This document shows, in pieces, positions 31,026-40,200 of a DNA stretch of 64,000 bases (the stretch's first letter is position 1; each line of letters begins with the position of its first letter). The DNA is taken from contig JAFEGO010000094.1 in the NCBI GenBank assembly GCA_018239845.1, positions 51,928 to 115,927 on the forward strand. The letters run 5' to 3'. The notes beneath the pieces were generated by a model that searched no databases, was not told the DNA's origin, and worked only from the letters and a program-made list of their open reading frames with translations. Source of the stretch: Verrucomicrobiota bacterium. GTDB lineage: Bacteria; Verrucomicrobiota; Verrucomicrobiia; Opitutales; Opitutaceae. The position numbers were made by a program, and so were the translations under genes.

Positions 31026-31775
31026 ATGCGCCTCCTGATCTTATTTTTGGTCACGACCCTCGGGAGCTTTGCCGCGCCGCTCCCGCTCCGCGTCGGCGAA
31101 ACCATGACGTTCCGCGTCGGCTGGGGTATTTTTCAAAACGCCGGCGAGATCAAGGTCGCGGCCAAAGCCGACTCGTCGGACGGCAAACCCGAGGTCACGA
31201 TCACGACGCTTACCACCACGCGCGGCCTGCTGGGAAAACTCTATAAATTCGAGGCCCGCGCCGACGCCGTCTTTGACGCGGCCACCGGCCGGATGAAGGT
31301 CCACACCGAGAAAAGTTTCTCCGGCCGCAAATCCACCAGCAACGCGATGCAGTTCGACTATGCCAAGGGCACGGCGGACTACATCGACCTGCTCAACTCC
31401 GACAAAAACCTCACCGTCGCCCTCCCCGCCGGCGACCCGCCGCTTGATCTCATCACGAGCCTCCTGCAGACCCGCACCTGGGACCTCAAGCCCGGCGAGA
31501 CCCGCGACGCCAACGTGATCTTCGAGGAGGAAATCTACCAGCTCACGCTGCACGCCATCGCCTACGAAAAGATCACCACCCCGCTCGGCACCTTCGACAC
31601 CATCGTGTACGAACCGCGCATGGAAAAGACCCCGCCGCGCGGCATGTTCAAAAAAGGCTCCACCGTGCGGGTGTGGATCGCGCAGGACGGGACACACCTG
31701 CCCGTACGCTTCCAGGTGGATTTCAAGTTCGGCGCCGGCGTGGCTACGCTGGTCGCCCACGACGACGCGCCGTAA
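31026..31775 (+). CDS. DUF3108 family exported protein
   Basis: 249 residues from ATG 31026. Signal peptide (MRLLILFLVTTLGSFAAP), then the DUF3108 pattern of a beta-rich domain: GETMTFRVGWGIFQNAGEIKV, YKFEARADAVFDAATG, DLITSLLQTRTWDLKPGE and TVRVWIAQDGTHLPVRFQVDFKFG. The fold is proposed to be a beta-barrel that binds lipids or polysaccharides; function is unknown. An in-frame ATG at 30963 lies inside the inverted repeat and would add 21 residues before the signal peptide, so it was not used. Confidence 0.82.
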   Translation: MRLLILFLVTTLGSFAAPLPLRVGETMTFRVGWGIFQNAGEIKVAAKADSSDGKPEVTITTLTTTRGLLGKLYKFEARADAVFDAATGRMKVHTEKSFSGRKSTSNAMQFDYAKGTADYIDLLNSDKNLTVALPAGDPPLDLITSLLQTRTWDLKPGETRDANVIFEEEIYQLTLHAIAYEKITTPLGTFDTIVYEPRMEKTPPRGMFKKGSTVRVWIAQDGTHLPVRFQVDFKFGAGVATLVAHDDAP

Positions 31776-31791
31776 ATCCGGGGAGACTTTT

Positions 31792-31884
31792 ACACGAATG
31801 GCACGAATTTATCACGAATACGGAAAATTCTTCAGCCTTAACTCCTGCGCCCCACCCTTCGTGCGGAATCCGTGAAATTCGTGT
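31792..31884. repeat. Degenerate inverted repeat, family 5
   Basis: Arms 31792-31818 and 31858-31884 pair in about 20 of 27 positions (ACACGAAT ... CACG ... CACGAA cores). The right arm runs through both possible GTG starts of the downstream protease gene (31872 and 31881), so the repeat seems to supply its translation start. Confidence 0.65.
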
Positions 31885-32477
31885 CCACCCTCTTCGCCCG
31901 GGAAAAAATCCCGTGGCTCTTCCTCGCACTCTCGGCGTTCGCCCTCGTCGTCCAGTGCAACCTGTCGTGGCGCGGCGCGCTCATCTATGACCGCGGCCTG
32001 ATTGGCGCCGGCGAATGGTGGCGGCTCTGGACCGGGCACTTCGTCCACTTCGGCTGGCCGCACTTCATCGCCGACGCCGGGCTCTTCCTCATCCTCGGCC
32101 GGCTGCTGGAGCGCGAGCACCCCGTCGCCCTGCGCCTCACGACGGTGCTGATGCCGCTCACGATCTCGGGCGCGATTTACTTTTTCGATCCCGGCCTCGC
32201 CCGCTACGCCGGGCTGAGCGCAGTGAACCTCGGGCTCCTGCTCTTCTACGCCGCGCAGGGCTGGCAGCGTAACAAACTGGACTGGTTCTGGCCGAGCATT
32301 CTCGCGATCTACGTCGGCGAGGTCGTCTATGAGGCCACGTTAAAAGGCGGCCACGGCGGCGGCCTGATCAAGTTTGACGACCCCACGATCCACGTCGCCA
32401 CCTCCGCCCACATTGCCGGCGGCCTCTACGGCCTGGGCCTGTGGTTCGTGCTCTGGCTCCGCGCCCGGAAAGCGTAA
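31881..32477 (+). CDS. rrtA: Rhombosortase-like rhomboid intramembrane protease
   Basis: 198 residues from GTG 31881 (GTG 31872 is equally possible). Six membrane helices. The catalytic Ser lies in RYAGLSAVNLGLLLF and the His in ATSAHIAGGLYGLGLW; the N-terminal WRLWTGHFVHFGWPHFIAD motif with conserved HF.H matches the rhombosortase subgroup rather than classic GlpG. Rhombosortases trim C-terminal sorting tails (GlyGly-CTERM type) from secreted enzymes in Gammaproteobacteria. Here it is encoded head-to-tail opposite the pectinase region, so it could process surface proteins, but no GlyGly tail was seen in this window. Confidence 0.75.
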   Translation: MSTLFAREKIPWLFLALSAFALVVQCNLSWRGALIYDRGLIGAGEWWRLWTGHFVHFGWPHFIADAGLFLILGRLLEREHPVALRLTTVLMPLTISGAIYFFDPGLARYAGLSAVNLGLLLFYAAQGWQRNKLDWFWPSILAIYVGEVVYEATLKGGHGGGLIKFDDPTIHVATSAHIAGGLYGLGLWFVLWLRARKA

Positions 32478-32496
32478 CGCGGCCACCCGACTGGCG

Positions 32497-34113
32497 TCAG
32501 GGCGTATCGACGGTCAGCTCGGCGCTCGCGCTCGTCGCGGTCGCGGGCAGCGCGGCCGGGGTGAGCTGGTGGGCCTTCACGTCGTAGAGATCGAGGGCGG
32601 TGGTCGCGACAGCCGCATACCGGCCGGCCGTGGCGGGTTGCACGCCGGTGACGACCAGCGTGCCCGTCTCCGCGCCGGCGATGGTTTCACCCCCGGGCTG
32701 CGGGCCGTCAGCCAGCGGCCGGCCGTCGCGGGTCCAGCGGACCGTGGCGCGATGGTCGGCCACCGTCACGCTGAAGCGGGCGCTGCCGCCGGGCTTGGTG
32801 TGCTGGTCCGCCGGCTGCGCCGTGATCGCGAGGGCGTTGTGCACCGCGAAAGCCGGCACATTCCCCTTCATGGCCACAGTGGAGCCGATGAACTGCGCGT
32901 CGCGGGCGTTGTAGAGCAAAAAGCTTTTTTCCCCGGCGTAGCGGAGGTTGATGAAGCGAACGTTGCTAAAAAATCCCTGCGCGAGCGGCAGCCCCCAGAT
33001 CACACTGCTGCCGGTCGCGCCGGTGACCGTGACGTCGCGGACCGTGATGTTTTCCCACGTGGGGATCGTGGACGAGGCGAGCGAATTGGGCGGGGTGATG
33101 TTCCAGGCCGCGGCGGCCACCGGAGCGAACTTCCCGTTGCCCGGATTGCCGGCCTTGTTGTAGTAGCTGTAGAAGACAAACGGATACTTCACGTTTTTCA
33201 TCGTGAGGTTCGCGTAGGTGATATTGCGCACGGGGCCGCCCTGCGTGGGGTCGGCCTTGAGCCGCAGGCCGCTCGTGGTGCCCTCGAAGGTGCAGTTCGT
33301 CACCGTCATGCCGTCGAGCCCGCGGTTGCTCTGGCCGCCGACCGAGAGGCCGTGGCCGGTGCCGAACACACAATTGGTGATGGTGAGATCGCTGCAGTAG
33401 CTGCCGCCGGCCTTCACCGCGATGTTGTCGTCGCCCGTCGATACGCGGCAGCCGCGGATCAGGTAGTGTGAGCCGCCGGGGTCGATGCCATCGGTGTTGG
33501 GCGCATCCTCCGGGGCCTGCACGGTGACTCCTTCGATGGTGACGTGGTCGGTCGTGTTGAACGCGAGGTGGAAGCACGGTGAATTGACGAGCGAAACGCC
33601 GGCGACGAGTACGTTGGTGCAGCCACGGAAGCGGACGAGGTCGGGCCGGCGCGGCATCTGCTTGTTGGCGCGAAACGCCGCCCACCACGCGGCGCCGTCG
33701 CCGTTGATGGTGCCCGCACCGATGATCGCGACATCGTGCACCTTTTCCGCCGTGATGAAGTTCGCATGGGCGCGGCCTTCCAGCGGATATTTGCCGTAAG
33801 GCAGCGGCTGGAGCGTGGCCCCGGCCTCGAGTTGCAAGGCCACGCGGCTTTGCAGCGCGATCGGGCCGGAGAGAAAAGGCTTCGCCGCCGCGGGGATGAC
33901 CACCGCTCCCCCACCCGCGGCGACCGCGGCCTCGATCGCGCGGTGGATGGCCGGCGCATTGTCCGTCTGGCCGTCACCTTTCGCGCCGTAGGCCGTGACC
34001 TCAAATTTTTTGGCCGGGATCGAAGGCAACGCCGGGGCGGACCGGCCGGCGACAGCCGACACGGCCAAGGCGACGAGGAACAGGCGGATCAGAGCCAGGG
34101 GTGAAGCGGACAT
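32497..34113 (-). CDS. Secreted GH28 polygalacturonase-like enzyme with C-terminal Ig domain
   Basis: 538 residues with a signal peptide (LIRLFLVALAVSAVAGRSA). The right-handed beta-helix of GH28 begins at FEVTAYGAKGDGQTDNAPAI. Catalytic motifs are in order: NTDGIDPGG (~206), STGDDNIAVKAG (~227), GTGHGLSVGG (~255) and RLKADPTQGG (~287), equivalent to the NTD/DD/GHG/RxK set. Residues ~430-535 form one Ig-like domain (PADQHTKPGGSARFSVTVAD). The enzyme hydrolyses galacturonan or a related uronic polymer outside the cell. It strongly resembles the GH28-Ig portion of the giant protein upstream, of which it looks like a stand-alone paralogue. Confidence 0.92.
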   Translation of the reverse strand: MSASPLALIRLFLVALAVSAVAGRSAPALPSIPAKKFEVTAYGAKGDGQTDNAPAIHRAIEAAVAAGGGAVVIPAAAKPFLSGPIALQSRVALQLEAGATLQPLPYGKYPLEGRAHANFITAEKVHDVAIIGAGTINGDGAAWWAAFRANKQMPRRPDLVRFRGCTNVLVAGVSLVNSPCFHLAFNTTDHVTIEGVTVQAPEDAPNTDGIDPGGSHYLIRGCRVSTGDDNIAVKAGGSYCSDLTITNCVFGTGHGLSVGGQSNRGLDGMTVTNCTFEGTTSGLRLKADPTQGGPVRNITYANLTMKNVKYPFVFYSYYNKAGNPGNGKFAPVAAAAWNITPPNSLASSTIPTWENITVRDVTVTGATGSSVIWGLPLAQGFFSNVRFINLRYAGEKSFLLYNARDAQFIGSTVAMKGNVPAFAVHNALAITAQPADQHTKPGGSARFSVTVADHRATVRWTRDGRPLADGPQPGGETIAGAETGTLVVTGVQPATAGRYAAVATTALDLYDVKAHQLTPAALPATATSASAELTVDTP

Positions 34114-34151
34114 GGTGGGCTGACGCGGGCGGCGGACCGGGGGTTACGGCG

Positions 34152-34242
34152 ATAAAAAAGGCCTGCCATTGCGAGGAAGCGAAACGCCCCGAGGACGGAG
34201 CCGTGAGGCCCCGGCCGTCGTTTCGCGCTCACAATGGCAGGC
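34152..34242 (-). terminator. Long-stem hairpin with T-run, family 6 repeat, at the 3' end of the giant gene
   Basis: Arms 34161-34186 and 34219-34242 (GCCTGCCATTGCGAGGAAGC side and its complement) pair imperfectly. On the minus strand the hairpin is followed by CTTTTTTATC (34152-34161), the layout of an intrinsic terminator, 12 bp after the giant gene's stop. The loop is 32 nt, longer than in ordinary terminators, and the arm resembles the widespread 'CATTGCGAGGA' type of dispersed bacterial repeat. Confidence 0.75.
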
Positions 34243-34253
34243 AAGTCTGTGGA

Positions 34254-37200
34254 TCAAGGCGTGGAGGAACCGATCTCGTAAACCTCGACGAGCGCGATGC
34301 CGGTGGTGGCGTTGGCCCCCGAGACGATCACGGTGTAGGCCCCGGGCTGCAGCGTCACGAGGAGGGCAGCGTCCTTGCTGCCGGAGGCCAGCGCGTTGGC
34401 GCCCACCGAGGACGCGGCGGCCGTCAGCGCAGCGACGTTGCCGGTGCCCCAGTTGTCGTTCTGAGCGATGATCGCGCCGTTCTGATAGACCGTGAGCACC
34501 GGATCGGCGAGCGCGCCGGCGACATTCAGCGGGATGAGCGCCGGGCCGACGCCGCGGATCAGCACCTGCTTGGGCTGGTCGCCGCTGATCACGAAGCCGC
34601 CGATGATGACATTGTCGCCCGTGCCCACCTGGCCGCGGCTGGAGACATTCACCAGGCGCGACGACGTGGCCGTGTAGGTGGTGCCGGCGTCGTAGATTTC
34701 GACGAGGGCCACGCCGGTGCGGATCTTGCCGGCGCCGGAGACGATGGCGGTGTAAACGCCGGGCTGCAGCGTCGTGTAGATCACGGAGTCGAGCGAGCCG
34801 GCCGGCAGGGCGAAGGCGCCGAGACGCGTGGCCTCGGAGGCGATCGTCGCCGGATTGCCCGCGGTGCCCCAGTTGTCGTTGCTGCCGATGGCCGTGTTCT
34901 TCTGGTACAGATCGAGCACGGGATCAGGGAGGGTGCGGCTGAGGTTCTGCGCCGCGAGCGCGGGGCCGGAACCGCGGATCATCACGGGCTTCGGATCCGT
35001 GCCGGTGATGACGAAGCCGACGATCAGCACATCGTCGCCGGTGCCGACGGCAGCACGGCTGGAGAGATTCACGATGCGCGAGCCGGATACCCCCGGGTTG
35101 GGCGTGCCGTCATTCGGCAGCACCGTCAGCGTGATCACCTGCGCGGAGCCGGTGCCGGCGAGGTTGTTCGCCGAGACCGTGACGGTGTAGGAACCGGGAA
35201 CCGTCGGGATGCCGCTGATGACACCGGTCGTGGTATTGGCCGTGAGACCGGCGGGCAGCGCCGAGATATTGTAGCTCAGCGGGGAATTCGTCGCGCTGAG
35301 CACGTAGGTAAGGTTGCTGCCAGCCGTGACGGTCACAGAGGCGGCGCTGTTGATCACCGACGTCGCCGAGGCGGGCGCGACCGTGATCGTGAGCGTGAAC
35401 GGCGCGCTGGCACCGGTGGCGTTGCGCGCGGTGAGCGTGGCGCTGAACTGGCCGTCCGTCACCGGCGTGCCGGTGATCGCGCCCGTCGTGGGATTGAGCG
35501 TGAGGCCCGCAGCGAGGCCGGAGGCCGTGTAGGACGTGGGCGTGTTGCTCGCCGCCACCTGGTAGGTGAAGGCCGTGCCGACCGTGCCCGCGGCGGACGC
35601 AGAGCTCGATATGACCGGCGTGCCCGCGGCGGGCGCGATGGTGAGGACGAGCGTGGCCTGCGCACCGGTGCCGGAGGCGTTGTTGGCGCTCAGCAGCACG
35701 GCGTAGGTGCCGGGGACAGTGGTGGTGCCGCCAATGGCGCCGGACGTCGCATCGAACGTGAGACCGGCCGGCAGACCCGAGGCGTTGAAGCTCGTCGGCG
35801 TATTGCTGGCGGTCGCCTGGTAGGCCACGGCCTGGCCGGCGGTACCACTGGCCGAGAGGCCGCTGGTGATGACCGGTGCGAGCGCGGGCGGCGCGATGGT
35901 GATGACGAGCGGCACCGGGGCGCCGAAGCCGATGGAGTTACCCGCGCTGATCTGCGCGTTGAATGTGCCGGCGACCGTGGGCACACCGGAGATCACGCCG
36001 GTGGCGGGATTGAGCACGAGGCCCGCGGGCAGGCCGGTGGCGGCGTAGCTCGTCGGACTGTTGCTCGCCGCGATCTGGTAAATGAACGACGCGCCGACGG
36101 TGCCGGAGGTCGTCAGCGACGTGTCGACGCCGGCCGCGCGGCGGGTCTCGTCGGAGCGATTGGAACCGGTGCTGACCACCGGACTGCCCGCCGCGGCATC
36201 GATCGTGACGAGGAGCGTCTTGGCTGCGCCGATACCGGCGGCATTGGCGGCGCTGATGGGCAGCGAATACGTGCCGGGCGCCGTGGGCGTGCCGCTGATC
36301 ACGCCCGTGGCGGGATCGAGCGCGAGACCGCCCGGGAGCACCGTGCCGACGAGGTAGCCTGTGATCGGGCCGGGGCTGGCGACAGTCGTGTAGGTAAACG
36401 CGGCGTTGGCCGTGCCCGCCGCGGTCAGCAGGCTCATGATGACCGGGCTGCCCGGCGCCGCGGTGACCGTGATCGTGAGCGTGACCGTGGCGCTGGTGCC
36501 CGTGGCGTTGGTCGCGGTGAGCTTCGCCGTGAACGTGCCGGGGCTGGTCGGTGTGCCGGAGAGGAGGCCGGTGGCGGTATTGACCGCAAGCCAGGCCGGA
36601 CGGTCCGTGGCATCAAAGCGCGTCGGCGAACCGCTCGCGGCGATCTGATACGTGAAGGCCGTGCCGGCGGTCGCCGCCGCCGTGTCGCCGCTGCCGATGA
36701 TCGGTGCGTTGGGCGCAGGGTTCACCGTGAGCACCAAGGTCTTGGTTTCGCTCGTACCGGTGCCGTTGGTCGCGGTGAGCGCGACGTTGAAGGCGCCGAG
36801 CATGCTGGGCGTACCGGAAATGAGGCCGTTGGCGGGATTGAGCGCGAGGCCGACCGGCAGGCCCGTAGCGGCGAAGCCCGTCGGATTGTTGCTCGCCGCA
36901 ATCGTGTAGCTGAAGGCCGCGCCCTGCGTGCCGGACGCGGTGAGCGAACTCGTGATCACCGGCGCCTCGGCGGCGGCCTGGATCGTGATGACGAGGTTGA
37001 GGGGCGCGCTGGTGGCGGTGGCGTTACGCGCGGTGACCGGCACCGTCGTCGAGCCCACGGCAGTGGGCGTGCCAGAGATGACGCCGGTGGCGGTGTTAAC
37101 ACTGAGGCCCGCGGGCAAGCCCGTGGCGACGTAGCCCGTGAGCGGGCCGTTGGTCGCCGTGATCTGGTAGCTGAAGGCCGCGCCCTGCGTACCGATGGCG

Positions 37201-40200
37201 GCGGCATCGCTCGTCACGACCGGCGCCTGGGCGGCAGCCGCGATGGTGAGCGTGAGCGTGAAGGCCGCGCCGGAGCCCGCGGAGTTCCCGGCCGTGAGCG
37301 TGACGGCGAATGTGCCCGCCGCGATGGGCGTGCCGGCGATGACGCCGGTGGTGGTGCTGAGGCTCAGGCCCGCGGGCAGGCCGGACGCAGCGAAGGACGT
37401 CGGGCTGTTGCTCGCCTTGATCGTGTAAGTGAAGGCCACTCCCACCTGGCCGGACGCGGAGCCGCTGCTCGTGATCGCCGGAGCGGAGAGGCCCGGCACA
37501 ACCTTGAGCTGGAGCACCGCGCTGCCGAGGCCGGCGGTGTTGCTGGCGCCGAGTGTGATGGAATAGTCACCCGCGGTCGTCGGAGTGCCGGAGATGAGGC
37601 CGGTACCATTGACGCTCAGACCCGCAGGCAGCCCGGCGGCTCCGAACGACGTGGGCGTGTTGGTCGCCACGATCTGATAGGAGAACGCCGAGCCCACCGT
37701 CGCCGTGGCGCTGGTGGAGCTGGTGATCACCGGCGCGGCGGCGGCCGACGCGATGGTGACCTGCACCGCGAGGACCGCGCTGGTACCGGTGGCATTGGTC
37801 GCAGAGACGCTAAGCGTAAAGGTGCCGGCCGTGGTGGGCGTGCCACTTACCACACCGGTCGTGGCATTGACCGTGAAGCCGGGGACGCCGGAAGCCGCAT
37901 AGGACGTCGGGCTGTTGCTCGCGGTGATGGTATAGGTGAACGCATCCCCCACCCGACCGCTGGCCGCGGCCGCGCTGGTGACGACCGGCACCGGCTGATT
38001 GACGGTGAGCACAGCCGCACTGCTGGTGACGGAGGTGACCGAGTTGGTCGTGACGACGGTGTAGCTGCCGGCGGCTGCGACCTGGACGTTGGTGAGCGTC
38101 AGCGTCGTGTCTGTGGCACCGGAAATGGCATTGCCATCCTTCAGCCACTGGAAGGTCGGAGCCGGGTTGCCCGTGGCAGCCGCGGTGAACGTGACGTTCG
38201 CACCGACAGTAACGGTCTGGCCCTGCGGTTGCGTCGTGATGACCGGAGCGAAGTTAACCGTGAGCGTGGCGACGGAGCTGGTGAGGCTGGAGACGCTGTT
38301 GGTCACGATGACATCGTAGGTGCTGCCGTTGTCCGAGGCGGCGACGGCGGCCAACGTGAGCGTGGCGGTGGTTTCGCCACTGATGGGCTGGCCATTCTTG
38401 CGCCACTGATAGCTCAGCGGAGCCGAGCCGGCAGCGGTGACACTGAAGGTCGCGCTGCCACCGGCCATAACCGTCTGATCGGCGGGTCCGGTCGTGATCG
38501 ACGGGGCCAGCGCAATGACCGTCACCACGGCCGGATCGCTCGTGATGCTGTCGAGGGTATTGGTGACCGTGACGCTGTAGCTGCCGCTGTCGGCAGGCGT
38601 GGCGCCATGAATGCTGTAAGTGGCGGAGGTGGCACCCGTGACCGGCGAACCATTCTTGTTCCACTGGTAGGTCAACGGCTCGGTGCCGCTGGCCACGACG
38701 GAGAGCGTGGCGGTGTCACCATCGTTGACGGAGACGGGCGCCGGCGGCATGACGATAGCGGGCGCCACGGTGGTCTTGGTGATGTTAAGGTCGGTGACCG
38801 CAATCGCCGCGTTGTAGGTGCTCAGGAGCACGAGCGTGTCGAAGGCCGTGACCGGCGTATCGGACGTCTCCGTGAGCGAGTAGGTCATCACGGTGGTGGA
38901 ACCACTGGTCACCGTGTAGGTGAGCACGGTGGTCGTGGCCGACGCCCGAGTGAGCTTGAGCGTGGCGAAGTAGCTGCTGCTGTCATTCATGATGGCGCCC
39001 ACGGTGCCGCCACCGCTCACGCCGATCTGACCGAAGCTCGTGCTGGGCACCAAGTCGCCGGACGTCGGGCCCGCCCACTGCTGGCTCTTACCCTGCCCAC
39101 CGGTGCGACGCCAGAACGACATCGTATTGCTGCTGGCCGTCACCGCGGCCGTCGCATCGGCAATGTAGCCGGAGTAACCGCGCGGGGTGTTGCCACCACC
39201 CGTGAGACTGAAGTTGTCCACCAAGATGCGAGCGTTGGGAGCCAGTTCACCCTCCGGCCGGGGCGATGTGGAGGCCCCATCGTTGGTGGGGCCGCCGTTG
39301 CCACCGCTGTTAAGCAACGCGAAGCGGAAGTCACCGACGCTGGAAGCACCCGTGCCGCCGGTGTACTTGAAGGTGACGGCAGCAGTGAGGGTTTCACCCA
39401 CGGAGAGGCTTGTAGCGGAGGTGGAAGGCGCGAAGTAGGCCAGCAACCCGCGGTTGCCGGCAGAGAGGCCGATCGAAGTGCCCGTGGTGTACACGCTGGC
39501 CGCACCGCCGCCGTACCAGACCGCCTGCGTGGCGGTCGGGGCGAGGAAGCCGTTGGTATCGACCGACAGCCCGGCGTTCACCGCGGAGGCGGCGAAGGTA
39601 TCGTGGAGCACGCTCACGACGGCGAAGGCCTTGTCGTGCGTCGTGATGGAGATCACGGACGAGGAACTGCCCGTACCGAAGGTATTGATCGCCCGGACCC
39701 GATAGTAATAGGTCGTGTTGGCCGACAAGCCGGTGACGGCCTGGCTCAGCGCGGTGCCGACATCGAGGTCGGCGTAGCCGGTGACGAGATGGGCGAAGGC
39801 GCTGTCAGTCGCGACATCGAGGCGGTAGCCGGTGGCACCGGTAACCGCGCTCCAGTTGGCCGTGAAGCCGGTGGCGGTGAGCGCGGTGGCCGGGGACGTC
39901 ACGGGCGCCACCGGAGCGGCTTCCACATCGAGGACGGCGGCGGTGCTGGTGACGGCGCCGTAGCCGTTGGTGAGGACGACGGTGTAGCTGCCCGAATCGA
40001 TCGCCTGCACCCCGGTGAGCAGGAGGGAGGCCGTGGCGGAGCCGGCGATATGGCCGACGGAGTCGGTCAGCGCCGTGCCATCCTTGAACCAGGCGTAGGT
40101 GACCGCCGTGGTGCTGCTCGCGGTGACGCTGAGCGTGACATTCGCCCCGAGGGCCGCGGACTGGCCGGCGGGCTGGGTCGTGATGGTGAGCGGCGTGGCC

